Shown piece by piece: positions 50,913 to 59,354 of a stretch of DNA of 64,000 nucleotides. The DNA lies in the NCBI GenBank assembly GCA_023150475.1, contig JAKLKU010000008.1, forward strand, positions 62,001 to 126,000. Direction: 5' to 3'. The notes beneath the pieces are model-generated. The model had not been told where the DNA came from and searched no databases. It worked only from the letters and a program-made list of their open reading frames with translations. Source of the stretch: Planctomycetota bacterium (GTDB lineage: Bacteria; Planctomycetota; UBA1135; GCA-002686595). Every line of letters begins with the position of its first letter. Positions within the stretch are counted from its first letter, which is position 1. The translations under genes were made by a program, and so were the position numbers.

Positions 50913-52217
50913 ATGACGCCGAACGACCTGAAGGCCGCGCGACGCGAGGCCGAGGAGCTCCTGAACTTCATCGACGCTTCGCCGTCGCCGTTCCACGCGT
51001 GCGCGGAAGCCGCCGCGCGCTTGAAGCCGCTCGGCTTCGTCGAGCTCGACGAGCAGGCCGCGTGGCCAGCGAAACCCGGCCGCTACTACGTGATCCGCTC
51101 GGGCTCGATCGTCGCTTGGGCGATCCCCGCGAACGCGAAGCCCTGGACCGGCGCGCGCATCGTCGGCGCGCACACCGACAGTCCGAACCTGCGCATCAAA
51201 CCGAAGCCGGACACCGGCGCGGCGGGCTATCGCCAGCTCGGCGTCGACGTCTACGGCGGCGTCCTGCACAACTCGTGGCTCAACCGCGAGCTCGGGCTCT
51301 CCGGCCGCGCCGTCGTCAAGACGAAGTCGGGCCGCGAGACGCGGCTCTTCAAGATCGATCGGCCGTGCGCCGTCCTGCCGCAGCTCGCGATCCACCTCGA
51401 TCGTTCGGTCAACGACAACGGCCTCGTGCTCGACAAACAAGCGCACCTGACGCCGATCTGGGGCCTCGGGCGCCCGCGCGAGAACGAGTTCAAGGAGTGG
51501 CTCGCGAACGAGCTCTCCGTCGCGGCGGAGAACGTCGTCGCGTGGGACGCGATGCTGCACGACGTGCAACCGTCGAGCTTCGCGGGCGCGTCGCAGGAGT
51601 TCGTCGCGGCGCCGCGGCTCGACAACTTGAACTCGTGCTTCTGCGCGCTGCGCGGCTTCGTGCAGCGGCTCGAAGAGACGCGCGAGCTCGCGCACGTCGC
51701 CGTCGTGTGCCTCTTCGATCACGAAGAAGTCGGGAGCACCAGTCACCGCGGCGCCGCGAGTCCGCTCCTGAAGGACGCGCTCGAGCGCATCGTGCTCGGC
51801 CGCGGCGGCACGCGCGAGGACTACCATCGCGCGATCGCCGCGTCGGTGTGCGTCTCCGCCGACATGGCGCACGCGTTGCACCCGAACTACCGCGAGAAGT
51901 ACGAGCCCGATCATTGGGTGGCGCTCAACGCCGGGCCAGCGATCAAGATCAACGTCAACACGCGCTACGCGACCGACGCGGAAGGCGAAGCGCACTTCGC
52001 GGCCGCGTGCGAACGCGCCGGCGTGCCGTTCCAACGCTACGTGCACCGCTCGAACCTCGCGTGCGGCACGACGATCGGGCCAGTGACCGCCGCGAACCTC
52101 GGGATCGTGACCCTCGACGTCGGCAATCCCGAGCTCTCGATGCACTCGGCGCGCGAGTTCGCCGGTGCGCACGACCCGTGGTACCTCGCGAAGGCGCTCG
52201 CCGCGTTCTTCGAGTGA
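50913..52217 (+). CDS. M18 family aminopeptidase (aspartyl aminopeptidase type)
   Basis: A 434-residue cytoplasmic metallopeptidase removing N-terminal, preferably acidic, residues. The family's opening is present: ELLNFIDASPSPFHACAEAA. Zinc ligands and catalytic residues are in GAHTDSPNLRIKP (His), LDNLNSCFCALRGF (Asp), FDHEEVGSTS (Glu-Glu), SADMAHALHPNY (Asp) and the final IVTLDVGNPELSMHSAREF (His). The frame opens further up at 50745, but similarity starts at the chosen ATG. It probably forms the usual dodecamer. 25 bp separate it from the next gene. Confidence 0.95.
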   Translation: MTPNDLKAARREAEELLNFIDASPSPFHACAEAAARLKPLGFVELDEQAAWPAKPGRYYVIRSGSIVAWAIPANAKPWTGARIVGAHTDSPNLRIKPKPDTGAAGYRQLGVDVYGGVLHNSWLNRELGLSGRAVVKTKSGRETRLFKIDRPCAVLPQLAIHLDRSVNDNGLVLDKQAHLTPIWGLGRPRENEFKEWLANELSVAAENVVAWDAMLHDVQPSSFAGASQEFVAAPRLDNLNSCFCALRGFVQRLEETRELAHVAVVCLFDHEEVGSTSHRGAASPLLKDALERIVLGRGGTREDYHRAIAASVCVSADMAHALHPNYREKYEPDHWVALNAGPAIKINVNTRYATDAEGEAHFAAACERAGVPFQRYVHRSNLACGTTIGPVTAANLGIVTLDVGNPELSMHSAREFAGAHDPWYLAKALAAFFE

Positions 52218-52242
52218 GCCCGCGGACCGCGACGGTTGCGTG

Positions 52243-54369
52243 ATGACTTCCGCGGAGGGAGTTCGGCCGAACGAGGTCGTCTACGGTCTGACGCGCGGGC
52301 TCTTGCTCGGCGTGCTCGCCGCGGCGATCGAAGCGTTCTTCCTGACGGTCGCGAGCCGCGCGAGCGTCGGGGCGGAGAACTACGTCGCGCACACCGCGAC
52401 GACGCTACTCGTCGTCACGGCGTTCTACTCGGTCGTCGGCGGAGTGTGGGGACTCGTCGCGGGGCTCGCCGCGCGTGGCTCCCGACGCTGGATCCCCGCG
52501 GAGCAGCGCGCGAATCGCATCGACCTCTTCGTGACGCTCGGCGTGCCGCTCGCTTTCGCCGTGAACTCGACGTTCGACGGTTGGCCGAGCGGCCTGCGCT
52601 GGACGTTGCCGTGCGGGCTCGCGGTCGTCGCGAGCGTGCTCGTCTTCTCGGAGATCGTGTCGCGGCGCATGCGCGCGTTGCTCGCCAAGTGGCTCGGACC
52701 GTGGGCGCTCGTCACCGTGTTCTTCGGCGTGGGTTGGTTGCTCTCGGGCCCGCTCGCGGGCCGCGACGAAGCGACGTTCGCTCTCGGCACGCTCGGTTTC
52801 GTCGCGTCGGTGCTCGCGCTCGCGCGCCTCGCACGTTGGCGGTTCCCGTACCTGCGGCCGCTCGGCGCGAAGCCGGTGCTCGTCGCCGGGTTGCTCGCGC
52901 TCGGGCTGTCGGGCGTGTTGCGCGAACAGGTCGTCGACCATGGCGAGGACGCCGCCGAATCGCGGCGGATCCATCGCGCGGGGCCCGGTCAACCGAACGT
53001 CCTGCTCGTCACGCTCGACACGACGCGCGCGGACCACATGCCCGACTGGGGCTATCCGCGCAACACGACGCCGAATCTCTCCGCGTTCGGCAAGGAAGCG
53101 CTGCGCTTCGAGCACGCGATCTCCGCCGCCGACCTGACGCTGCCGAGCCACGCGTCGCTCTTCACCGGCCTCTATCCGCCGGCGCACGGCGCCTCGCCGG
53201 GCCCGCGTGCGCCGCGCGGCAAGCCGCTCGACGATGCGTTCGCCACGCTCGCGGAGATCCTCGCGTCGAACGGTTTCGCGACGCTCGCCGTCGTCGCGAA
53301 CCACGGTTTCCTCGGCAGCTCGTACGCTCTCGACCAAGGCTTCGATCTGTACGACGAGCGCGCGCCGGTGCCGCTCCTCACGACGCCGCCGCCTTACACG
53401 CTGCGCAAACGCGTCGTCGACTTCTTGAAGCGCGAGTTGCCCGAGTCGTGCTTCGACCTGACGTATCGCAAGGCGAACGTGATCGCCGACGAGCTGATCG
53501 AACGGATCGACGCGGTCCACGCGCGCGGGGAACGCTGGTTCTGCTTCGCGAACTTCATGGACGCGCACGCGCCGTACGATCCGCCCGAGCCGTACCGCAG
53601 CCTCTTCGCCGGCCGCGTCGACGGGTTCACGTACTTGGAGTTCCAGCGGCTCTCCGATCACGTCAACGCAGGCAAGGAGAAGCTCGAGTCCACGCTGCGC
53701 GACCACATGATCTCGCAGTACGACGGCGGCATCGCGTACGTCGACGCCGAGCTCGGCCGAGTGTTCGCGCACCTGAAGGAACTCGGCGAATGGGATCGGA
53801 CGATCGTCGTGATCACGTCCGACCACGGCGAGGCGTTCGGCGAGCACGGCACGATGGCGCACGGCGTTTCCGCCTACGACGAACAAGTGCGCGTGCCGCT
53901 CTGGTTCAAGCTCCCGGCGCAGAAGTCCGGTCGCGTCGTGCGTTCGCGCGTGTCGTTGGTCGACGTGGTGCCGTCGATCCTCGAAGCACTCGCGCTCGAA
54001 GTGCCACGCGGGTTGCACGGCCGTTCGTTCCTGCGCCAGGTGCCCGATCCGCGGCGCGTCGTCTTCGCCGAGAACGAGCCGACGTCTCACATCCGTGGCC
54101 TGCATCCGCGATTCGTCGGCGCCGAACGCGCGGCGTACTACGGCGCGAAGAAGCTGCTCCTCACCGCCGAAGGACGTTTCGAGATCTACGACACGCTGCG
54201 CGACGAGGACGAGCTCGACCCGAGCGACGATCGCAGTGTCCCCGCGGCGGTTCGCATGGTGACGGAGCTCGATCGTTACATCCGCCGCGTCGGTTTCGGG
54301 CGCTTGTTGCCGGAACCGGAAGCGTTGTCCGGCGGCTTCCTCGAGCCTCCGCCGGGATACTCGCGCTGA
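52243..54369 (+). CDS. Membrane-anchored sulfatase-fold protein with threonine at the nucleophile site
   Basis: A 708-residue protein from ATG 52243. Six to seven membrane helices lie in residues 10-225. The sulfatase-fold domain starts NVLLVTLDTTRADHMPDWGY; the active-site segment is AADLTLPSHASLFTGLYPPA with Thr299 at the formylglycine position; ITSDHGEAFGEHGTMAHG carries the second metal ligands. The Thr-Leu-Pro-Ser-His form is common in large bacterial families annotated as sulfatases, but without Cys or Ser it cannot be matured to formylglycine. Its tail differs from the other two (no LGY motif). It converges with the carbonic anhydrase gene, one base apart. Confidence 0.87.
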   Translation: MTSAEGVRPNEVVYGLTRGLLLGVLAAAIEAFFLTVASRASVGAENYVAHTATTLLVVTAFYSVVGGVWGLVAGLAARGSRRWIPAEQRANRIDLFVTLGVPLAFAVNSTFDGWPSGLRWTLPCGLAVVASVLVFSEIVSRRMRALLAKWLGPWALVTVFFGVGWLLSGPLAGRDEATFALGTLGFVASVLALARLARWRFPYLRPLGAKPVLVAGLLALGLSGVLREQVVDHGEDAAESRRIHRAGPGQPNVLLVTLDTTRADHMPDWGYPRNTTPNLSAFGKEALRFEHAISAADLTLPSHASLFTGLYPPAHGASPGPRAPRGKPLDDAFATLAEILASNGFATLAVVANHGFLGSSYALDQGFDLYDERAPVPLLTTPPPYTLRKRVVDFLKRELPESCFDLTYRKANVIADELIERIDAVHARGERWFCFANFMDAHAPYDPPEPYRSLFAGRVDGFTYLEFQRLSDHVNAGKEKLESTLRDHMISQYDGGIAYVDAELGRVFAHLKELGEWDRTIVVITSDHGEAFGEHGTMAHGVSAYDEQVRVPLWFKLPAQKSGRVVRSRVSLVDVVPSILEALALEVPRGLHGRSFLRQVPDPRRVVFAENEPTSHIRGLHPRFVGAERAAYYGAKKLLLTAEGRFEIYDTLRDEDELDPSDDRSVPAAVRMVTELDRYIRRVGFGRLLPEPEALSGGFLEPPPGYSR

Positions 54370-54370
54370 C

Positions 54371-55102
54371 TCAGTGCTTCGGCGTGCTCGCCGCGTGCTT
54401 CGCCGGTCCCGCGTGTGGCTCCACGGAGCCGTGTTCGGCCGCGTCCGGGAAGAACTCGACTTCGCCGGTGTCGAGGTCGTAGCGCGCGCCGACGATCTCG
54501 AGCTCGCCTTCGTGCGCGGCGTGCGCGAGCAGCGGTTCGGCGTCGGTGAGCTGCCGCACGATGCGGCGCACGTTCGCGCGCACCGCGTTGTCGAGCGGAT
54601 CGCCGCCGCGTTGCGCCTTGGCTTCCGCGACCGCGGGCGACAGCGCCGCGCCGATCGCGCCGATGTGACCGGGCAGCGCCTTGCCGTCGAGCGCGGCTTG
54701 GACCGCGCCGCAGCGTTCGTGCCCGAGCACGATCACGATGCTCGCGCCGAGGTGCTCGACTGCGTACTCGATGCTGCCGAGCGACGCGTCGTCGACGACG
54801 TTGCCCGCGACGCGGACGACGAAGAGGTCGCCGAGCCCTTGGTCGAACACGACTTCCGGCGGGACGCGCGAGTCGGAGCAACCGACGATCACGGCGAACG
54901 GGTGCTGCGATTTCGCGAGCTCGTCGCGACGTTCCTTGTCCTGCCGCGCGTGCTCGAGATGACCGGTGACGAATCGACGGTTGCCTTCGACGAGTTCGCC
55001 GAGCGCGCCGCTCGAGGTGCGAGCTTCGCTGAAATGCGCGAGCACGACGAGTGAGGTGGCGACGATCGCGACGAAGGTGGCAGTGAAGAGACGTTGACGC
55101 AT
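54371..55102 (-). CDS. Exported beta-class carbonic anhydrase
   Basis: A 243-residue protein. Residues 5-25 form a hydrophobic segment (LFTATFVAIVATSLVVLAHF), a signal peptide or anchor, which most beta-carbonic anhydrases lack. The core has zinc ligands Cys75, His128 and Cys131 with the Asp77/Arg79 dyad (VGCSDSRVPPEVVFDQGLGD; LGHERCGAVQAAL). It interconverts CO2 and bicarbonate, here probably outside the cytoplasm. The tail is His/Pro/Ala rich. The frame extends to 55477 without similarity, so ATG 55102 is used. Confidence 0.92.
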   Translation of the reverse strand: MRQRLFTATFVAIVATSLVVLAHFSEARTSSGALGELVEGNRRFVTGHLEHARQDKERRDELAKSQHPFAVIVGCSDSRVPPEVVFDQGLGDLFVVRVAGNVVDDASLGSIEYAVEHLGASIVIVLGHERCGAVQAALDGKALPGHIGAIGAALSPAVAEAKAQRGGDPLDNAVRANVRRIVRQLTDAEPLLAHAAHEGELEIVGARYDLDTGEVEFFPDAAEHGSVEPHAGPAKHAASTPKH

Positions 55103-55259
55103 GGACGGCGGCCTCGAGGTAGGACGGGCCCGCGTTATCGGCAGCGCCGTGCGAACGCCGAAGTGCGGCGCTTTCCTCGGCCCCGGACGCTTCTCGGCCC
55201 CGAGACGTCGCGAAAAACGGCCTTCTCGGGCATCCTGGGGCCTCCCGGAGAGCTTCCCG

Positions 55260-55811
55260 ATGGCCGCAGACGACACGTTGATGCCCGCCGCGGCGGGTTG
55301 GACCTTGGTCGCCTCCGCGATCGGCACGCTCGGCATCGCCTGGAGCGCGCGCGGGATCGTCGCGATCCAGTTGCCGGAGGCGGACGCCGCTCGGACGGCG
55401 GAGCGCCTGCTCGCCCGTGCACCGGGCGCGTTGCGCCGGCGGCCGCCCGAAGCGGTGCTCGCGGACATCGAACGCATCGTCGCGCACCTTGGGGGCGAGC
55501 TCGACGACCTCGCGAGCGTCCGCGTCGACCTCGAGCGCGTGCCGCCGTTCGCGAAGAAGCTCTACGCGGCGCTGCGCCGCGTGAGGCCGGGCGAGACGAC
55601 GAGCTACGGCGAACTCGCCCGCGCGGCGGGCTCGCCCAACGCAGCGCGTGCGGTCGGCTCCGCGATGGCGAAGAACCCGGTGCCGATCGTGGTGCCGTGC
55701 CACCGCGTGCTCGCGGCGAGCAAGAAGGCCGGCGGGTTCTCGGCGCCCGGCGGGCTCGCGACCAAGGCGAGGCTGCTCGCGATCGAAGGCATCGCGCTCG
55801 CGAGCGGCTGA
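55260..55811 (+). CDS. Methylated-DNA-protein cysteine methyltransferase (MGMT/Ogt)
   Basis: A 183-residue suicide repair protein that removes methyl groups from O6-methylguanine. The N-terminal domain is divergent; the C-terminal domain has GETTSYGELARAAGSPNAAR (helix-turn-helix with arginine finger) and the active-site motif VPIVVPCHRVLAASKKAGGF with Cys147. The N-terminal half starts with GWTLVASAIGTLGIAWSARG, typical of the family. It stands alone between the carbonic anhydrase gene (divergent) and the HEAT/VWA gene. Confidence 0.95.
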   Translation: MAADDTLMPAAAGWTLVASAIGTLGIAWSARGIVAIQLPEADAARTAERLLARAPGALRRRPPEAVLADIERIVAHLGGELDDLASVRVDLERVPPFAKKLYAALRRVRPGETTSYGELARAAGSPNAARAVGSAMAKNPVPIVVPCHRVLAASKKAGGFSAPGGLATKARLLAIEGIALASG

Positions 55812-55857
55812 GGTTTTTCCTGCAACCGAGCGAGTCGCACGGCGTCTTCATCCGTGC

Positions 55858-57654
55858 ATGGACTCACTCTCGATCGGTGGCGCGTGGCCGAGCCGCGCCG
55901 AAAGTCGTTCGTTCGCCGCGGCCGTGTCGGGCGTCGTGTGCCCGGGGTTCGTGCTCGCCCCGGCCATGCTCGTTCCAATCGTGCTTGCCTCGGCCGTGCT
56001 TGCCCCGGCCGTGCTCGCCCCGGCCGCGAACTCCGGCCCCGCGAGCGCCGGCTTCGCGGGTGCGCGCCCGGTGGCGTCGGCCTGCGCCGCTGGTTGGGCC
56101 GGACCGCACCGCGGAGAGCCGGCAGGCTCATCGCCGGCGGTGCGCACGCTTCCCTCCGGCGAGCTCGACGCGCTCGAGCGCGATCTCGCGGCGCGGCACC
56201 CGAAGACACGGCGGGCCGCGGTCCGCGCGCTCGCCGCGCTCGGCACGCTCGAGGCGTGGCGGCTCGTCGCGCGCGCTCTCGACGACCCGGAATCCGAAGT
56301 CGCCGACGAAGCGCAGCTCGCCGTCGCGGCCGCCGTCGAACCGCGGTTCGTCGCGGAGTTCTTCGGCCCTCTCGGGCTCGACGCGAAGAGCGAACGGGTG
56401 CGCGAACGCGCCGCGGAAGCGTTCGGGCGGATGGTCGGTCCGTTCGACGCGCGCACGCTGGCGCGGGCTTTCGCACCACGCGACGGTCGGGCGACGCGAC
56501 TCGCGCTGTGGTCGCTCGAACGACTCGCGTCGCGCGCGGCGGTCGCCGGCGATCGAGGCGCTCTCGTTTCGGTGGTCGAGAGCTTGGCGCGCAGCGCGGG
56601 GGACGGCGCGGTGCGCGCGGACGCCCTTGCGACGCTCTCAGTGCTCGACGGAGTGCGCGCGAGGCGCTCGCTCGAGTCGGCGTTCGCGGCGCGCGACCCA
56701 CGCGTGCGCGCCGCGGCGCTCGCGATCGACGCGCGCGCCCCCGACGAATCGAGCTCGGCGCGCTTCGCGCGTGCTGCGCGAGACCCGAGCGCAGGCGTGC
56801 GTGCGCTCACGCTCGACGCTCTCGAGAGCCTGGCGACGCGCGAGTCCGTCGCACGGATCGTCGAGATGCTGGCCGCCGAGGAGCGGCCCCGGCTCGCCGA
56901 ACGGGCGTTGCTCGCGCTGCAGCGCCTTTCGGGGCTGAAGCACCGGCGCGACCCGCGTCCGTGGCGGGACTGGTGCGCCGGGTTGCCCGAGGATTGGCGC
57001 CCGCCGCCCGTCGAGCCCGAGCGGAGCGCGGCGGCGCGTCGCAAACCACGAACGCCGGACGCCACCGCCCAAGCGACGACGTCGACGGCGAACTTCGGCG
57101 GGCTCTCGATCCTTTCCGACCGGCTGAGCTTCCTCGTCGACTTCTCGGGCTCGATGTGGGCGCCGCGCGACGATGGACGATCGGTCAAGTCCGTCGTCGA
57201 CGCGCGGCTCGCGCTCGGGCTCGACGCGCTCGATCCGTCCGCGCGCTTCAACGTGTGGCCGTACGCGAACGAACCGCTCGCGTGGGAGCGTGGACTCGTC
57301 GACGCCAAACCCGCGAATCGCCGTCGAGCGCTCGAGTTCTTCGTCGGTTGTCGGATCCAGGGTCGCGGCGATCTCTACGGCGCCGTCGTCGCGGCGCTCG
57401 GGGACGACGAAGTGGACACGTTGATGATCTGGAGCGACGGCGTGCCGACCGGGGGTGCGCACTCGAACCTGGAGCTCGTCGTGCCGCTGCTCTCGTTCGA
57501 GAACCGCTTCCGCGGCGTCGCGTTCGACCTGATCCTGGTCGACGCTCCCAGACGGTCCGTCGAACGCTTCGCAGAGCTCGCGAACTCGAGCGGCGGACGA
57601 TTGCTCTCGGTGTCGCTCGACGATCTCGCCGGCGTCAGCGCGAGGGGCGGGTGA
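55858..57654 (+). CDS. HEAT-repeat and von Willebrand A domain protein with repeat-built hydrophobic segment
   Basis: A 598-residue protein. Residues 23-56 are hydrophobic and consist largely of five copies of a five-residue unit (VLAPA and variants) coded by a 15-bp DNA repeat, acting as a signal or anchor. Residues 98-370 contain HEAT-like helical pairs (AAVRALAALGTLEAWRLVAR, VRALTLDALESLATRESVAR). A proline-rich linker leads to a VWA domain (about 420-598) with the MIDAS motif DFSGS (Asp428, Ser430, Ser432) and DTLMIWSDGVPTGG. Such HEAT-VWA proteins are typical of planctomycetes and have no assigned role. It overlaps the convergent downstream gene by 20 bp. Confidence 0.82.
   Translation: MDSLSIGGAWPSRAESRSFAAAVSGVVCPGFVLAPAMLVPIVLASAVLAPAVLAPAANSGPASAGFAGARPVASACAAGWAGPHRGEPAGSSPAVRTLPSGELDALERDLAARHPKTRRAAVRALAALGTLEAWRLVARALDDPESEVADEAQLAVAAAVEPRFVAEFFGPLGLDAKSERVRERAAEAFGRMVGPFDARTLARAFAPRDGRATRLALWSLERLASRAAVAGDRGALVSVVESLARSAGDGAVRADALATLSVLDGVRARRSLESAFAARDPRVRAAALAIDARAPDESSSARFARAARDPSAGVRALTLDALESLATRESVARIVEMLAAEERPRLAERALLALQRLSGLKHRRDPRPWRDWCAGLPEDWRPPPVEPERSAAARRKPRTPDATAQATTSTANFGGLSILSDRLSFLVDFSGSMWAPRDDGRSVKSVVDARLALGLDALDPSARFNVWPYANEPLAWERGLVDAKPANRRRALEFFVGCRIQGRGDLYGAVVAALGDDEVDTLMIWSDGVPTGGAHSNLELVVPLLSFENRFRGVAFDLILVDAPRRSVERFAELANSSGGRLLSVSLDDLAGVSARGG
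55951..56025 (+). repeat. 15-bp tandem repeat, 5 units, coding a hydrophobic segment
   Basis: Units GTGCTCGCCCCGGCC (1 and 5, identical), with units 2-4 diverged; the second reads ATGCTCGTTCCAATC. Translation gives VLAPA, MLVPI, VLASA, VLAPA, VLAPA. Unit length preserves the frame. Confidence 0.9.
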
Positions 57655-59206
57655 ACTTGACGAACTGGAACCTGCCCCAACGCGAGCGGACGAACCCGAG
57701 GCGGTCGACGAGCCCCAACGCGCCGCCGACCCAGCCCACGATCGCCTTCGCCTTCGATCCGAAGTTGCGCGCGCGGAAGGCGATCTCTTCGGGTTGTGGG
57801 ACCGCCTGCAAGCCGATGCGTGCGACCGACTCGAGACCGGCGTCTCGCGCCAACGTTTCGACGTCGTTCGGCTCGAGCGCCTCGAACGGACCGATGTTCG
57901 GGTCCGGCGACAAGACGTATTCGACGCCGCGCGGTCCTCCGCGCCGCGCGCGCAGGCGCTCCGTCCAGTCGTGGAACGACCGGCGGCTGACGAAGCCGAC
58001 GATCACCGTGCCGCCCGGCTTCACCCAGCGCGCGAGCGCCCGGAACAGAGCCGGACGGTCGCGCGGCGCGAGGTTCTCGACACGGAAGAGGCACGTGACG
58101 ACCTCGTAGGCGTCGGGCGTCGGCTCTCCTTGGCCGTGCGCCGCCTCGGGCACCGGCCAGAGGTGCGTGCCGGCGCGAGGCGAGGTGCGTTCGGCGACGA
58201 AGTCGCAGACGTCCTGCGTGCGCTCGACGGCGTCGAACCGGTAGCCGCGGCGCTCGCGGCTCATCCGTTCGGTCAGGATGCCGGTGCAGGGCAACACGTC
58301 GAGCCAGCGCTTCGTGTCCTGCGCTTCTTCGCGTCCGTCGGCGACGAACCGCTCGAGCATTCCGAGCAAAGCGCGGGTCTCCCACGGCCGCGGCTTGTTG
58401 TGCCGCAAGCCGTTGAGCACACGGGCGCGTTGGTACGTCGCGAGGTCCTCGCGCGACCAGTGCGCAGGATCGGTCGACGACGGGATCGGCTTGCCCGCGT
58501 AGTGGTTGTAGTGGGTGACGACCGAGAGCGGCCGGCGCTTCGGGCCGGCTTTCGCGGCGAACTTCGGATACCCGAGCGCGAGCACCGCGATCACGAGCCG
58601 GTCGTACGGCAGCCCGACGACCTCGCGCACTTTCTCGCGGTCGCCCATCTGCGTGATCCAGAACGTGCCGAGCCCGAGCACGTGCGCCGCGAGCGACATG
58701 TTCTGGATCAGTGCGCTCGCCGACTGCACGTTCGCCCAACCCTCTTCGGAGAAGTCGCGGCCGTACGAGACGACGATGTTGACCGGCGCGTTGCCCATCT
58801 GGCTCGACAACGCCGCGAGCTTCGCGTTGACCTCCGGGTCGTCGACGGCGACGAGGTCCCACATCTGGTAGTTGCACGAGGAGGGCGCCCAGATGCCCGC
58901 GTGCATCACCTGGTCGACGAGCTCGCGGCCGACCGAGTCGCTCTTGAACTTGCGGACCGAACGGCGGCCGTAGAGCGCCTCCCAGAAATCCATCGCCGGC
59001 GTCGGGCCGACGGGGGAGCCGTCGTCGTGGTCCTTGGCGGCGGCGCGCGGTGCGGAGCCGAGCACGGGCAGGCTCGACGAGGCGGGTTGCGCGCTCACCG
59101 CGTCGCCCACGGGGCGGGCGACCGGGCGCTCGCTTTCGAGCGCTCCTTGGGCGACGGTCTTCGAGCGAGGCGCGTCCATGGGCTCCAAGGGTCCAGTTTG
59201 CCCCAT
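57635..59206 (-). CDS. Nitroreductase-SAM methyltransferase fusion protein
   Basis: A 523-residue two-domain protein. After a 70-residue disordered N-terminus, a nitroreductase domain spans about 70-235: ALYGRRSVRKFKSDSV, AGIWAPSSCNYQMWDLVAVD, and IQNMSLAAHVLGLGTFWITQ, the FMN-binding and dimer elements. The second half (about 280-500) resembles a class I methyltransferase: WLDVLPCTGILTERM takes the place of the LDxGCGTG motif, and YEVVTCLFRVENLAPRD then RALARWVKPGGTVIVGF follow. The SAM motif is degenerate. I know no characterised enzyme with this combination. ATG 59179 is an alternative start. It overlaps the HEAT/VWA gene at the 3' end by 20 bp. Confidence 0.8.
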   Translation of the reverse strand: MGQTGPLEPMDAPRSKTVAQGALESERPVARPVGDAVSAQPASSSLPVLGSAPRAAAKDHDDGSPVGPTPAMDFWEALYGRRSVRKFKSDSVGRELVDQVMHAGIWAPSSCNYQMWDLVAVDDPEVNAKLAALSSQMGNAPVNIVVSYGRDFSEEGWANVQSASALIQNMSLAAHVLGLGTFWITQMGDREKVREVVGLPYDRLVIAVLALGYPKFAAKAGPKRRPLSVVTHYNHYAGKPIPSSTDPAHWSREDLATYQRARVLNGLRHNKPRPWETRALLGMLERFVADGREEAQDTKRWLDVLPCTGILTERMSRERRGYRFDAVERTQDVCDFVAERTSPRAGTHLWPVPEAAHGQGEPTPDAYEVVTCLFRVENLAPRDRPALFRALARWVKPGGTVIVGFVSRRSFHDWTERLRARRGGPRGVEYVLSPDPNIGPFEALEPNDVETLARDAGLESVARIGLQAVPQPEEIAFRARNFGSKAKAIVGWVGGALGLVDRLGFVRSRWGRFQFVKFTRPSR

Positions 59207-59335
59207 GTTCGGCGTTCGAACCACCCGCGGGCGAGCCCGAGCGCGATCCGACCCCGCCTAAACGCGCACGGAGGCGCGCACGGAGGTTCGGACGGGTGGG
59301 CGCTTCGGCCCACGGCAGGCTCGTCGTCGCGGGTC

Positions 59336-59341
59336 TAGATT
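59336..59341 (+). promoter_or_regulatory. Candidate -10 element before pcm
   Basis: TAGATT ends 13 nt before ATG 59355. Predicted leader is about 7 nt. No Shine-Dalgarno site lies in it. Confidence 0.35.
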
Positions 59342-59354
59342 CCTCGTCGACGCC

